Part shown: piece after piece, positions 9,741-20,340 of the stretch | Position numbering within the stretch: the stretch's first letter is position 1 | How the letters are laid out: every line of letters begins with the position of its first letter | From: Pseudoips prasinana | Lineage: Eukaryota; Arthropoda; Insecta; Lepidoptera; Nolidae | DNA length: 64,000 nucleotides | Reading direction: 5' to 3' | Assembly: GCA_951640165.1 (NCBI GenBank) | Contig: OX621265.1 | Location: 16,133,001-16,197,000 of the forward strand | Program-made: the position numbers and the translations under genes | The notes under the pieces: model-generated | What the model was told of the DNA's origin: nothing | The model's input: the letters and a program-made list of their open reading frames with translations, nothing else | Databases searched by the model: none

Positions 9741-10130
9741 TAATCTGTAAGCCTAAAATAATAGAAAATTTGTCAAGGGAGAAACAGTATTTTTTTCTGA
9801 AATTGCAAATCAAAATAATATTTTGATAATAAGGGAAAAATAACATTTTCACCTTTTTCGATCGGCAATAACGGCTTTAATGCCCTAAGTGAGTATACAT
9901 AATATCTTCAATTCAAAAGCAGAGCTCATTATGTTGATTTTTGAAGAGTTCCCTAGAATATCTTCCACATTTTATTTTTGGAAGAGATCCCGCGAGATCG
10001 GGATCTATGTGGGTAAAACCAAAAATCTGCCGGAAGTCACTATTCCACGCGAACGAAGTCGCGGGCAAAAGCTAGTTGTAGATAAAATAAACAATTCAGT
10101 GAGGTAACACAAAAACATTTAGTTCATAAG

Positions 10131-10262
10131 TATTTTTACCAGCCAGTGTGTGTATGTAGTGTGTGTATGTGTGTGTGTGTATGTGTGTGTGTGTGTATGT
10201 GTGTGTGTGTATGTGTGTGTGTGTATGTGCGTATGTGTGAGTGTGTGTGTGTGAATGAGTGT
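10131..10262. repeat. (GT)n microsatellite at the 3' end of a minus-strand LINE
   Basis: GTGTGTATGTGTGTGTG-type repeats of about 120 bases. They lie just beyond the stop codon of the RT on the minus strand and so form its 3' tail or UTR. Confidence 0.8.
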
Positions 10263-10281
10263 AAGAGGAAATAATATTTTG

Positions 10282-11412
10282 CTAGGTGATGATTCGTATG
10301 AGTTCTTCTGTGGCGTCGTAGTCTAGAGTTTTAAGCCAACCATTGACTTTCTTTTTGCACTGGAAAGTCGTCAGTGCATAAATACCCAACGTTTTATTTG
10401 CTTTGTTGTAAAGATGGCCTCCTAGAAACATATAAAACCTTTGAGCAAAGTTTGTGTTTAATAAATGAGGTGGGCAGACCGCATAGTTGCGTCTTTTGGT
10501 TCCGATATTATTGGGGTTATAGGATAGCTCCATATGTTTACGAATAATAGTATTCTGTATGAAGAGTTGTCGTACGGTTAGTACTTTGCACTGTTGGTAT
10601 AAGTCTATGGTTGGGAAGCGAAAGGGGAGGTGCCGACTGACTTTTAAGATGGCTCTCTGAGCTCTTTCTAATTTTATCAGATATGTTTTTGGAGCACCAC
10701 CCCAACAAGAAATACAGTATGTTATAATAGATTGTACTAGTGCAAAGTAAACCATATTAATAACATTGATATCTGCAACATGTCTGAGATTTTTGAAGAT
10801 ATAAATCATTTTACGAGTTCTTGATGTGAGTGAGTCAATGTGGGGTTGTAAGCTTAGTTTATTATCAATTTGCACACCTAAATATTTTGTTATTTTCGTT
10901 TTAGTTAGAGTAGGACACGTGCATGTATGTTGATTAGGGTCCGGACAGTTGTGGTATGTTATATTAAGTGATGAGTCAAGGTCGGTATTTTTTATTGAGA
11001 AAGGAATGAATACAGTTTTGTTCGCGTTTAGAGTAAGTTTATTCGCTTTTAGCCATTCGGAAACCATATTAAAACCGTTTTGAGCATACTTGAATACTTC
11101 TTCCCAAGCATTTGCGTGAAAAAGTAAGGCAGTGTCGTCGGCAAAAGTGATGATCTTACCGAAACGGAGTTCCAGGTTGCAGAGGTCATTAATGTAGGCC
11201 AAAAAAAGTGTAGGGCCACATATACTCCCTTGTGGTACACCGTGAGTAATGGCAAGGTCATCACTAATCTCGTTATCGACCTTAACTCTTTGGAAACGGT
11301 TATCGAGATAATCTGCAATCAACTTCTGTTGTACGCCCCTAACACCCAGCTTGTCCAACTTATTCAAAAGTAGTGGAATAGAGACTGTATCGACTGTAGG
11401 ATGGACTAGCAT
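10282..11412 (-). CDS. Non-LTR reverse transcriptase, 5'-truncated (Jockey superfamily)
   Basis: RT palm and thumb of a LINE on the minus strand, 376 codons without a stop. Motifs: VDTVSIPLLLNKL (after a lost first-aspartate block), HGVPQGSICGPTLF, then the catalytic TFADDTALLF. After these come WGGAPKTYLIKLERAQRA and VLTVRQLF in the C-terminal part. It is closely similar in layout to the LINE at 15530-16727, so both belong to one family. The ATG at 11412 lies inside the broken first palm block, so it is not a native start. The left end on the minus strand joins a different LINE fragment at about 11410. Confidence 0.85.
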   Translation of the reverse strand: MLVHPTVDTVSIPLLLNKLDKLGVRGVQQKLIADYLDNRFQRVKVDNEISDDLAITHGVPQGSICGPTLFLAYINDLCNLELRFGKIITFADDTALLFHANAWEEVFKYAQNGFNMVSEWLKANKLTLNANKTVFIPFSIKNTDLDSSLNITYHNCPDPNQHTCTCPTLTKTKITKYLGVQIDNKLSLQPHIDSLTSRTRKMIYIFKNLRHVADINVINMVYFALVQSIITYCISCWGGAPKTYLIKLERAQRAILKVSRHLPFRFPTIDLYQQCKVLTVRQLFIQNTIIRKHMELSYNPNNIGTKRRNYAVCPPHLLNTNFAQRFYMFLGGHLYNKANKTLGIYALTTFQCKKKVNGWLKTLDYDATEELIRIIT

Positions 11413-11660
11413 AATTGAAAATGACAGGCAGTAACAATATTAATAAACGAACAATATATACTAATCTAGCAGTTTGTTCATCTGACAATTGTCTTATTTT
11501 CCAAACGGTATAGGAAGCCGAACTTAATTTAGCTGCAAGCTTTTCAATCTGAGGAGCCCATTGCAATTTTGAGTCAAGTGTCAATCCCAGAAATACGGTC
11601 GACGGAACTAAATCTAATATTTCCTCGTTTAATGCAACTGTTGGTATAACCCCACATTAC
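11410..11660 (-). pseudogene. Fragment of a second Jockey-type LINE RT
   Basis: On the minus strand: STVFLGLTLDSKLQWAPQIE, then KLSSASYTVWKIRQLSD and TARLVY, typical of the connector after the RT palm in lepidopteran LINE proteins. Frame is lost near 11430. Only about 85 codons remain, next to the LINE at 10282-11412. Confidence 0.65.
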
Positions 11661-11725
11661 CACTAACTAAAGAAAGAAAAAAAGATTTATTCAAAAACTT
11701 GCACAGATAACAAAAATATAAAATA

Positions 11726-12149
11726 CTAGCAGAGCCCGCGGATTTCGTCCCAAGTTATAAATCTTTTTGTCCCTGCCCGTTTGTCCCGCGTTAAAAGATC
11801 GGGTTAAAGTTCGGGATAAATAAAATTTATAATGATGAATCATAGCAAAGAATCAGTGTAAAGGGCCTAAATTTAAAATTTTATGTTATATAATTGTGTT
11901 TTCTACTAAAATGTTACCGAGCTTAGGTGCAATTTTAATATTATGATTTGTATGGAGAAACGTATGTAGGCCAATTTTTGACGTTTTTGTCGTCCGATTT
12001 CCGGGAACGGGGTGTCCAGGGACGCGCCTCACCGGGGGACACTCCACAATAACGTAGCTTTCTATTGGTGAAATAATTTTGTTCAGTTGATCCAGAGATT
12101 ACCTCTTACAACGTCACAAGCTCACTAACTTTCCATCTTTATAATATTA
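11726..12149 (-). mobile_element. HelC non-autonomous Helitron
   Basis: Minus-strand element whose 3' end (CTAG at 11726-11729) follows a CCGCGGGCTCTG-type GC stretch. The 5' end has AATATTATAAAGATGG. The block CACTCCACAATAACGTAGC is shared with 22999-23243 (+). Confidence 0.6.
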
Positions 12150-12455
12150 CTAGCTGTGCCCCGCGGTTTTACCCGCGTTAAACTTTATAAATTATCACAG
12201 CTCCTCCCCCGTAGGTGATAGCGTGATAATATGTAGCCTATATATTGACCCGACCTCTTAGTAATGTTCATGCAAAATTTCAAATAAATCCATGCAGTAC
12301 TTTTTGAGAATAGCCCGGACATACATACAGACAAACAGACAAAAATTCTAAAAACTATATTTTTGGCTTCGATGTCGATTGTATATCACGCCCCAAGTAT
12401 CCTTTTTAAAAAATATTCAATGTACAGTTTCCTACGATTTTATTATATGTATAGA
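12150..12455 (-). mobile_element. HelA Helitron, complete
   Basis: On the minus strand it begins TCTATACATATAATAAAATC after an A. It ends in the GC hairpin (CGCGGGTAAAACCGCG) plus GGGCACAGCTAG, followed by T. About 306 bp, non-coding. Confidence 0.85.
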
Positions 12456-14496
12456 TATGCTGTGTGGTGACGGCCTAAGAATATCGGCACCCCCTCTCAT
12501 CCCGTGGGGGGACGTAAAAGTCGTCCCGTGCGAAATATATACACCAGAGAACGGGCAGCAGCGTTCTCCTGAGTACCATGTCCACCTTACTGCGATCGCC
12601 AACCAGTCTGCCAAGCGTGGCGATTATGGCAAATCCCCTCAAATGATGGACACAACAAAACCGCGGCCCCCAGTCCTCGGCAGCCCTGCTATTCCCAGCC
12701 GTGGTAACAGCCGTGGTTACGGCAGGGCAGGGGGTGCTAAGAATCCTCGGCAGATTCCGTGTTACCAAAACCGACGACCTCTGGCCCTGGCAACGTATAA
12801 CACACGTACACTGCGGTCCGACGAGAAGATAACAGAACTGGAAGAAGAATTGAGCAGGTTACGTTGGGATATTGTAGGATTATCTGAAGTCCGAAGAGAG
12901 GGGTAGGACTCGATAATACTATAATCCGGAAACCTGCTCTATTACCGGGAGGGTGACCAACCATCCCAAGGTGGTGTCGGGTTAATAGTCCCTCGTGAAC
13001 AACTTAGTGAAAATCGAGAGTGTGTCGACGAGGGTTGCGTACCTTATACATTATCGAGATTCTGAAATCTCCAAGCGGTATTCGTTGAAGGTTATACAGG
13101 TATACGCACCCACTTCGACACACTCCGATGATGCAGTCGAGGTTATGTATGAGGACATCTCCAGAGCCATACATACCTCTAACAGCTATTTCACTTTGGT
13201 CATGGGGGACTTTAACGCGAAGCTGGGCAAACGATTCGGTAATGAGCTGAGAGTGGGGCAATTCGGAACTGGAGATCGGAACCCCCGGGGCCAGATGTTG
13301 GCCGACTTCCTGGAGAAGGAGGGACTCTTTATGATGAATTCCTTCTTCAGGAAGCCGGATCACCGCAAATGGACCTGGGTGAGTCCCGATGGTAAAACTA
13401 AGAATGAGATAGACTATATCTTGTCGACGAGACGACAGATGTTCAATGATGTCTCCGTGATCAATGCGGTTAAAACCGGGAGCGATCACAGACTGGTCAG
13501 AGGCTCATTGAACCTTAATGTCAAACTCCAGAGGTCCCGACTGATAAAGTCTACGCTCCGACCTTTACCTATCCACGTCCAAAACCCCGAACCATTTCAG
13601 CTCGAACTCCAAAACCGTTACGAATGCCTAGCAGACTGCGAGGAAGTGAACTCATACTATGATAGGCTCGTAGAAGCTGAACATACGGCTGGTTCTAAGG
13701 TATTCAAGGCCCGTCGTACAAACAGAACTAAAACGATCTCTGACTTTACCCTGCAACTTATGGAAGAAAGACGGAAAATGGTTCTGACATCCTCAGATGA
13801 TGCTACCCGATATCGGCAGCTCAACAGACAGATCTCAAAGTCTTTGACTCGCGACACGCGTCAATTTAATACAAATAGTATTAAAGAGGCCATCGAGCGG
13901 AACAAAGGCTCCAAAGTGTTCGCAAGAGCTCTGTCTGTTGGACAGAGCCAACTGACGAAGCTGAAGACTGAGGATGGTAGAATCGTCACGTCTAAACCTG
14001 AGTTGCTGGGAGAGATCGAGAAGTTCTACGGACAGTTATATACGACAACACAGCCACCTGTCAAAAGTCATGCCTCAGATCCCAGAGCACGACTAACCCG
14101 ACATTACACCGAAGACATCCCGGACGTCAGCCTGTACGAGATTAGAATGGCTCTCAGACAACTCAAGAACAACAAAGCGCCTGGTGATGATGGAGTTACA
14201 GCTGAGCTTCTGAAGGCGGGTGGTACACCAATCCTACGGGCCCTTCAGAAGTTATTTAACTCCGTCATACTGGATGGTCAAACGCCACAAGCATGGCACA
14301 GGAGTGTGATGGTGCTCTTCTTCAAAAAGGGTGACAAAACCCTATTGAAGAATTATAGACCCATCACACTGCTGAGCCATGTTTACAAGTTGTTTTCGAG
14401 GGTCGTTACGAACCGTCTCGCGCGCAGGTTTGACGACTTCTAGCCTCCCGAACAAGCCGGTTTCCGAAAAGGCTTTAGCACCACAGCTCGTTGCCA
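12456..14496 (+). mobile_element. RTE-type LINE, 3'-truncated and decayed
   Basis: Starts with the 5' UTR that recurs in all RTE-SIDE copies (TGTGTGGTGACGG...). It then encodes an AP-type endonuclease followed by the beginning of the RT. It stops at about 14496, where a minus-strand SINE-6 begins. Confidence 0.75.
12640..14496 (+). pseudogene. RTE ORF: AP endonuclease and RT finger, broken
   Basis: Frame 1 gives ALATYNTRTLRS and DIVGLSEVRREG (AP-endonuclease start), then stops at 12904 and near 12922. A shift near 12990 moves to frame 2, which is open from 12995 to 14443. Endonuclease motifs there: VMGDFNAKLGKR, KNEIDYIL and GSDHRLVRGSL (the SDH catalytic triad block). RT start: LKNNKAPGDDGVTAELLKAG and KNYRPITLLSHVYKL. 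A TAG at 14441 interrupts DDF*PPEQAGFRKG, which then continues in frame. The catalytic aspartate box of the RT is missing because the copy ends early. Non-functional. Confidence 0.8.
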
Positions 14497-14675
14497 GAGC
14501 TCATTGGGGTGGGGGCTCAAGTGTTGCTGACTCTTCGTCAGCAACACTTGTTTGACTGTTAAAGGCCGGCAACGAATCCGCGACCACCAGAGGGGTTGCG
14601 AGTGTCCATGGGCGGCGGTGATCACTTACCATCAGGTGACGCACTTGCGCGTTTGTCGCCCTCTGATATAAAAAA
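14497..14675 (-). mobile_element. SINE-6 copy with a hairpin
   Basis: On the minus strand it carries the CACCTGATGGTAAGTGATCA and GCCCATGGACACTCGCAAC blocks seen at 41790 and 54515. A perfect hairpin CAAGTGTTGCTGAC/GTCAGCAACACTTG with a 5-base loop lies at 14518-14550. Confidence 0.7.
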
Positions 14676-14681
14676 AAAATT

Positions 14682-14705
14682 GCTAGAACAATATATTGTT
14701 CTAGC
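14682..14705. repeat. 24-bp perfect palindrome
   Basis: GCTAGAACAATA followed at once by its exact reverse complement. It sits just outside the SINE-6 tail. Confidence 0.9.
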
Positions 14706-15279
14706 GCTGGTAATTCTGATGGTGCCATTTGTCACGGAACATTAACTTAAATACTTAAGATATAAGTATGTCACGGACAAATTAATGATCACAGGTCTGC
14801 AATGGTTTTCCCCTTTCAGTTTTGATGAGCGATTTGGATAGATTTTGGGGCGCTGATTACGGGGAAAATATTAAAAAAATTCCATCACGTCAGGATTTTT
14901 AGTTATAGATCATCCTTTTTTTTGCCTAAATTACTTAAGCCTTCCTAGTAATTTATTAATTATTTTATTTTAATCGTATCTTATTGAACAAAAAACACAC
15001 TAAATGGTTGAAGTAGACATTAATGAATGAGTTCTCATAAATGTAGTTAAACATAACTTTTCATTAAGTATGTGATATACCCTTATTATCAAAAAAACTA
15101 GTGGATTTTTAGGTCATTTGCTAAAGACCTCATTTCTTGTAGGCTAAATGATTTTTTTATAGAAATTAACTTAAATCGTTAGAAGACAGTTAATGAGGGT
15201 AGATTAATATTATTTTGTATAAATAGCACCATCACTATTTTTAAAAAGTCAGTACTTCTGTGCAATTTGTAACGCTTAC

Positions 15280-15489
15280 TTGAAAATGTCATCGCGAAAG
15301 TGTTTAAACTCTCCGGACAATTTTTGCTACATTTGTGGGCAATTTATGCTGAGAAAACAGCAGCATAACATAACCGAATTTATAAGGAACGTTTATAATA
15401 TGTATTTTGGCCTATCAATCGCCAATCAAGATAAACAGTGGGTCCCACATAAAGTTTGTACCACCTGCGTTCGTGAACTTGAAAATTGA
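15280..15489 (+). pseudogene. N-terminal piece of an amplified arthropod Cys-rich protein family
   Basis: ATG at 15286 (an upstream TTG at 15280 is also in frame) begins MSSRKCLNSPDNFCYICG. WVPHKVCTTCVRELEN ends the piece at a stop made by the insertion. The CYxCG ... PHKVCxxC spacing suggests a zinc-binding head. I recognise it as the start of an uncharacterised protein that occurs in large numbers in arthropod genomes (normally several hundred residues). The middle of the protein is missing, and the C-terminal part resumes at 17301 after a LINE. Function unknown. Confidence 0.65.
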
Positions 15490-16727
15490 GTGAAATTAAA
15501 TTAGAAGCCTGGAAATCGCAGATCGAGATGGAAGACGCAGTAATTGACCTTGTTACGCATATCACCACAACACTAGATCGAGGCCAAAAATGTCTTGGTA
15601 TCTTTCTAGACTTTCAAAAAGCCTTCGACACCGTTGACCTGCCTACACTCCTAACCAAACTTTTTAACCTTGGCATTAGAGGAGCTGCCTACGACATATT
15701 CTGTGACTACCTCTCAAACCGCCGGCAAAGTGTCACAATCAGCGGCCTCATTAGTGACGAGGTCCCTATGGAGTATGGCGTCCCGCAGGGGTCCATCATA
15801 GGACCTACCCTATTTCTGCTGTATATTAACCAATTATGTAATATTAACTTACCCAATTGCAAAATTTTTACCTACGCAGACGACACTGCCTTAGTGGTTC
15901 ACGGTTCCAACTGGTCGGATATTAAATCTACTGCCGAACATAACCTGATGATAATTAATAACTGGTTATCACTAAATCTCCTAACGCTAAATCAGTCTAA
16001 AACCTACTTCATTCCTTTCTCTATTCGTAACAATACTCAACCTCCGTCTAATTATAATCTATACATCCATACCAACTGTAATCCCCATAATAACTGCAGC
16101 TGCCTCCCCATAACACAAGTATCATTTACTTAATATCTAGGCGTATACATTGACCGAAATCTAAATTGGCACTCTCAGACTGATGCTCTCTGTAACAGAG
16201 TAAGGCGCCTCATCCATCTATTTAAAAGCCTAAGACAAATGGCCGACCCTGAAACCCTAAGCTTGGTCTACTGCTCCCTTTGTCAGTCAGTATTAAGTTA
16301 TTGCATGACTGCATGGGGCGGGGCGGCTAAAACCAACTTTATAAAGATCGAAAGAGCGCAAAGAGCTGTGCTCAAAGTCATGCACTTCAAACCCTTCAGG
16401 TTTCCCACTACTGTACTTTACTCGCTGGCTTCGGTTCTTACAGTGAGGCAACTCTTTGTGCTCAAAGCTACCCTTCGCCTGCATAGTAAGGTGCCGCCCC
16501 CCGATCCTACTAAAAGAATATCCCGCAGAGCTTGCCCTGTTCCCCGGCACAAAACAACTTTTGCCTCTCGACAGTTTTATGTCTCTAGCTCGATTATATA
16601 TAATAATATAAATAAAAATTTAAATATTAATAAACTAAACAAATATGACGTCAAAAATAGACTCACTAACTGGCTTCTAACGCTAAACTACAACGACACT
16701 GAGAAGCTACTACCCAATGATACGTAA
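15486..16727 (+). pseudogene. Non-LTR reverse transcriptase with one nonsense codon
   Basis: One continuous reading frame except for a TAA at 16131. Motifs: FLDFQKAFDTVDLPTLLTKL (first catalytic Asp block), YGVPQGSIIGPTLFLLYIN, and FTYADDTALVVHG (catalytic YADD). After the stop: YLGVYIDRN, WGGAAKTNFIKIERAQRA and SVLTVRQLF, then the end NYNDTEKLLPNDT. The alignment of motifs with the LINE at 10282-11412 is clear along the whole length. It would be about 410 residues if read through. Only the nonsense codon and the missing 5' half prevent activity. Confidence 0.85.
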
Positions 16728-17298
16728 CACTTCACTACCACACACTACACATCCATAAAGCATTCACACTACCTACTACATCTACTTTTTTTTTTGTTAT
16801 TTTATCTACGTTATTATAATTTTTTTATTTCTGTATTCTTTAAAAAAAAAAAAAAAAAAAACTTTGTATCTTTAAAAGGGTTATGTTTCATCACCTATAA
16901 ATACGGTCGAACACTGACTTCCATCACACAGGTTTCCTCCTAGTTTGGAAGTCAGGGTTTAACAACTAATTTGTACAGACTCCAGCGGGTCAGGCAGTCC
17001 GGGGTCAGGCATGTCCCAAAAGAACATGAACTACCTCACAAACCATGTTTTTTTTATGTTATGTATGCGGGATAACCTAGTGTACAACATGCTCATTGGA
17101 TTACACGCTGGGCTGATGTATATTGGGTGCTCTTCGTGTACTGTACTGAAATATTTAAGTTACTATAAGGAATTTTTTCGACGTTGTTGTGGGTTGCCTG
17201 ACGTGCGGGCCACCATACTATTGTAGGTACTATTTAGATTTACTATGAATCTGTACAAATCTTTTGGAGAATAAAGAAATTATTATTATTATTATTAT
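15488..17298 (+). mobile_element. LINE (Jockey superfamily) inserted in the gene-family copy
   Basis: 5'-truncated LINE whose coding part starts near 15530. It has a 570-base 3' UTR with an A-run (16842-16860) and ends in (TTA)n at 17279-17298. It splits the host gene between VRELEN and SFKEVV. Same family as the minus-strand copy at 10131-11412. Confidence 0.8.
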
Positions 17299-17300
17299 AA

Positions 17301-17666
17301 TCTTTTAAGGAAGTAGTGAGGCATTTTCTAGGAAACCATAAAAGTCCAAATTATGAGGAAATTGTAAAGAAAATGATTGAAAATTTCGGCAAAATGGGAT
17401 GTTCGATGAGCATTAAACTTCACTTCCTTAATTCGCATTTGGACTACTTTCCTGATAACTTGGGAGCTGTAAGTGAAGAGCAAGGCGAAAGATTTCACCA
17501 GGACTTGAAGGAGATGGAACGTCGCTATCAGGGAAAGTGGAATAAAGTAATGATGGCAGACTACTGTTGGCTATTAAAGCGTGATGATCCAAGTCGGAAT
17601 TTCAAGCGAAAATCTCACAATCGGAGCTTCGGTGAAAAAAAAGCAAGATACCATAAAAGTATTTAA
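17301..17666 (+). pseudogene. C-terminal piece of the same arthropod family
   Basis: Resumes in frame at 17301 with SFKEVVRHFLGNHKSPNYEE. FGKMGCSMSIKLHFLNSHLD, GAVSEEQGERFHQDL, RRYQGKWN and MMADYCWLLKRD follow, then a Lys/Arg-rich end. These blocks are the conserved tail of the amplified arthropod family whose head lies at 15280. Roughly 400 or more residues between the two pieces are absent, so the copy was internally deleted as well as split by the LINE. It resembles the condition of a non-autonomous derivative. Confidence 0.7.
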
Positions 17667-17930
17667 TATTTTTAATTTATTTATTACTGTCCCTTCAATG
17701 TATTTTTAATGTGTTAAGTTTAGTAATATAATTGTTACTTCATTGTAATAAAAAAAAACTTTGTAAAGTTGGCCTTTTTTTCCGATTTCACATAAAAGGA
17801 TTTTTCAAAAAAACTGAGGGTGATAGGACAAATCCAAGTACATATTCGTAATCAGCGCACCAAAATACCTCAAGATCAGCAATCAAATCCAAAAGGGGAA
17901 AATAAGAGTTCAAATTTGCAGACCTGGATT

Positions 17931-18124
17931 AAATAAGAATAAAACAAATACAATTTTTTTACAATAAAACAAAACTGCATAGTTTTTACACCCTAAATAA
18001 ATAAAATAATTAAAAACTGGTGTAATTGGTACGCTAGTGGCATTGATATGCGTTCCCTTCGAGCATTATGCGTTCCATATCAGGAGCAAAGCAAGTATCA
18101 AAGTCGTACTAAACATGTTGATGT
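17931..18124. other. AT-rich stretch without features
   Basis: Nothing recognised. Confidence 0.3.
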
Positions 18125-18447
18125 CTTCCCGGCCGAATTTCGGCCACGGCGGCCATTCTCAATGGAGATAGCCAATTGCGCAGGACATATTATAGTGCAC
18201 AAGTGTGTGCGCAAACACAGGGGCTAGCGACACGACCGGAAAGAGGTCAGGTACAGGGCCGACGGCTTTACGTGCTCTCCGAGGCAGGGGGGCTTAATAC
18301 CGCCAGCTCCCAGACTTCGGGCTGATGCCGAGAAATTTTTATTTTTACAGAAAATTCCAAAAATCACTTTTGGCCCGACCCGGGGTTTGAACCCAGGACC
18401 TTGTTTTCTGCGGGTGAATACGCTATCGCTAGACCAACGAGGCAGTC
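18125..18447 (-). mobile_element. SINE-1, complete with tRNA head
   Basis: Minus-strand copy. Box A-like TTGGTCTAGCGATAGCG and box B-like GGTTCAAACCCCGG lie at its 5' end (about 18380-18447), followed by the conserved body to the GTGGCCGAAATTC block near 18130. Confidence 0.85.
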
Positions 18448-18769
18448 AACATACAAAGCATACAAAGTATACAAAAATGTTTTATTGCAAAACAGAATCA
18501 ATAAATCAACTCGTTTTGCAATAGCTAATTTCAGTAACAATTTGTTTCCTTTACAATGTATGTAAGTTGTGTAGTTATTGCCAATTGCTTCACTCTATTA
18601 ATCGGCGGACCTGAAGGTTTAGCCAAATAGCTATCCGGTTATTAGAACGGCCGAACGACATTTGAGGTATGTGATGATTATATAGCGATCGCTCAACAGT
18701 AATTTAATGACGTCCTATAACGTTGCCAATTCTGATTTCAATTATTTTTTTTAATGTTTATAAGAATAA
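18448..18769. other. Spacer without a gene
   Basis: AT-rich, no family recognised. Confidence 0.3.
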
Positions 18770-18925
18770 CTAGCTGTGCCCCCCGAGTTTTACCTTCGTT
18801 AAACTTTCTCGTCAGCTAACTTCATACCAAATTTAATTAAAATCGCTTTAACCGTTAAGACGTGAAGAAGTAACAAACATACACACTCAAACAGTCACAA
18901 ATTTTCGCATTTATAATATTATAAA
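18770..18925 (-). mobile_element. HelB non-autonomous Helitron
   Basis: Ends in CTAG at 18770-18773 behind a GC hairpin. The body CACGTCTTAACGGTTAAAGC-type and the 5' AATATTATAAATGCG match HelB at 32060-32241. Confidence 0.7.
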
Positions 18926-18929
18926 TAAA

Positions 18930-19308
18930 TAAAATTTGTTTATTTCGGACTGGAATAATGTTCGGGTTGATAAGGTTGAGATTTGCGTGCCGGTGATAGA
19001 AATGAAACGACTCGTGTGTTGTATGCAACAATCTATTGGATACTTCTTTAAGTTGATATTAGTATTCTTCAAAGAATGTGCAAGATTTTCTGTTATATTC
19101 AATGCTTCGTTCACTTCTGTAGCCATTGTAAATCACCAATAACTTTACTCGTAACAAGCGTAATGAAATGAATAAGTTTTAAAATATTATAATTAACAAT
19201 TCTAAACTGAACACTTGGGTCGTCGGTCTTATCGCAATCTCTATTGTTCTCGGGCGGCCGGCTACGCAGGTGACTGTCGCTGCTATCTGGCTTGATTTTG
19301 GACCACAT
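18930..19308 (-). other. Unidentified protein-like stretch (minus)
   Basis: Two overlapping open frames on the minus strand (19308-19111 and 19126-18911) have a non-repetitive, protein-like composition: MWSKIKPDSSDSHLRSRPPE and NLKKYPIDCCIQHTSRFI. The second runs into the HelB copy at about 18925. Neither was recognised. They could be remnants of a retrotransposon ORF or chance frames. Confidence 0.2.
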
Positions 19309-19384
19309 TAGTGAGATATCTTGGGTTATTATTCACTCACGGCTATCAGATCCTAGTCTAAGCAAAGCTTGTACTACGGAAACC

Positions 19385-19483
19385 AGATTACTGATATACT
19401 ACTTTTCTTTTGGAAATACATACTTATATACATAATTACACTCAGTCAAGTCAACCACGCCAACCGGCCCGTTATTTACTCGA

Positions 19484-19516
<33 letters not shown>

Positions 19517-19520
19517 TTTA
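19385..19520. repeat. SINE-3 tail fragment and (TAA)n microsatellite
   Basis: TACTACTTTTCTTTTG and ATACATACTTATATA match SINE-3 tails. An (AAT)n run follows at 19486-19514. Confidence 0.6.
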
Positions 19521-19570
19521 TTGTGTGAACTTACAACAATGGATTACATTACACAATGGATAACGATAAA

Positions 19571-19821
19571 TAATAATAATATCTAGGGACAATGTCACAC
19601 AGATCATCCTAGCCCCAAACTAAGCAAAACTTGTACTATGGGTACCAGGCGACGATATACATACATTATAGATAGATAAATACTTATATACATAGAAAAC
19701 ATCCATGACTCAGAAACAAATATTCGTGCTCACCACACAAATATTTGCACTTACCGGGATTCAAACCCAAGACCACCAGCTTTGTAGGCAGAAGCACTAC
19801 CAACTAAGCTACGGTGACCGT
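19571..19821 (-). mobile_element. SINE-2 copy
   Basis: Minus strand: tRNA-like head near 19760-19821 (GTAGCTTAGTTGGTAG, box B GGTTTGAATCCCGG) and the TTTGCTTAGTTTGGGGCTAG body. One of six similar copies. Confidence 0.85.
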
Positions 19822-19829
19822 CAATATGG

Positions 19830-20340
19830 TTATAATAGGTGGTAATATAATTTAACAGCACATTCTGCCCTAAAGGGCGTGCAAATTTAGACAATTACAA
19901 TAATTTCAAATGTATACTGACGGTATTCAATAAATTATTATACAGTTGAATGAGTATAATATAATTTACAAAATTATTTATTACATTGCATGCTTATTAA
20001 TTTCGGTATTTATAGTTATGGTCAATTATAAAACCGGGAATTCGATGTGAAACTAATGTAATTTCAATGAATAACTATCGCGCAAAGAAGGTTGTAAGGG
20101 GTAGAGGGGGGGGGGAGTTGTATCAAAAGATCGTCATTTCTAGAGCTAGAAGCTTATTTCTTAGGCTCTTGATTAAATATAAATAAATATGGCATTCAAA
20201 GTTTGATAAAGTTACCCACAAGTATGTAAAATATAGGGAAATATACACAATAAGGAATGGGAAATGAACGTTTGTATAGTAATATGTAAGTTTGCGACAA
20301 GATACAATATATTAGAGATATTCTGATGTAACATTTACAA
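19830..20340. other. AT-rich spacer with a G-run
   Basis: No gene. A G-tract (GGGGGGGGGGG) lies at 20107-20117, and nothing else stands out. Confidence 0.3.

Larger units (their letters stand above)
8105..10075 (+). mobile_element. Truncated Helitron with helicase remnant
   Basis: The 5' end is TCCTAACT..AATATTATAAATGCG (TC at 8105 or 8113). The 3' end is a CGCGA/TCGCG hairpin near 10048-10063, then GGGCAAAAGCTAG at 10063-10075, followed by T. These are Helitron termini. The interior encodes part of the Pif1-like helicase. The replication-initiator (Rep/HUH) region and the Walker A part of the helicase are absent. Confidence 0.85.
14793..17925. mobile_element. TIR-flanked element carrying an arthropod gene-family copy
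   Basis: The left end AGGTCTGCAA...TTTTCCCCTTT...GCGCTGATTACG (14793-14863) recurs inverted at the right end (17849-17925). There are short indels between blocks, but each block of 10-15 bases matches. Between the ends lie two pieces of one broken gene and an inserted LINE. Without the LINE the element would be about 1.3 kb. No target duplication was seen. Confidence 0.55.

Noticed and set aside
10141..10260. CRISPR-like or regulatory repeat
   Set aside because: Simple GT microsatellite at a LINE 3' end. No spacers.
18936..19142. Plus-strand 68-codon frame
   Set aside because: Overlaps a more protein-like minus frame and shows no recognisable motif.
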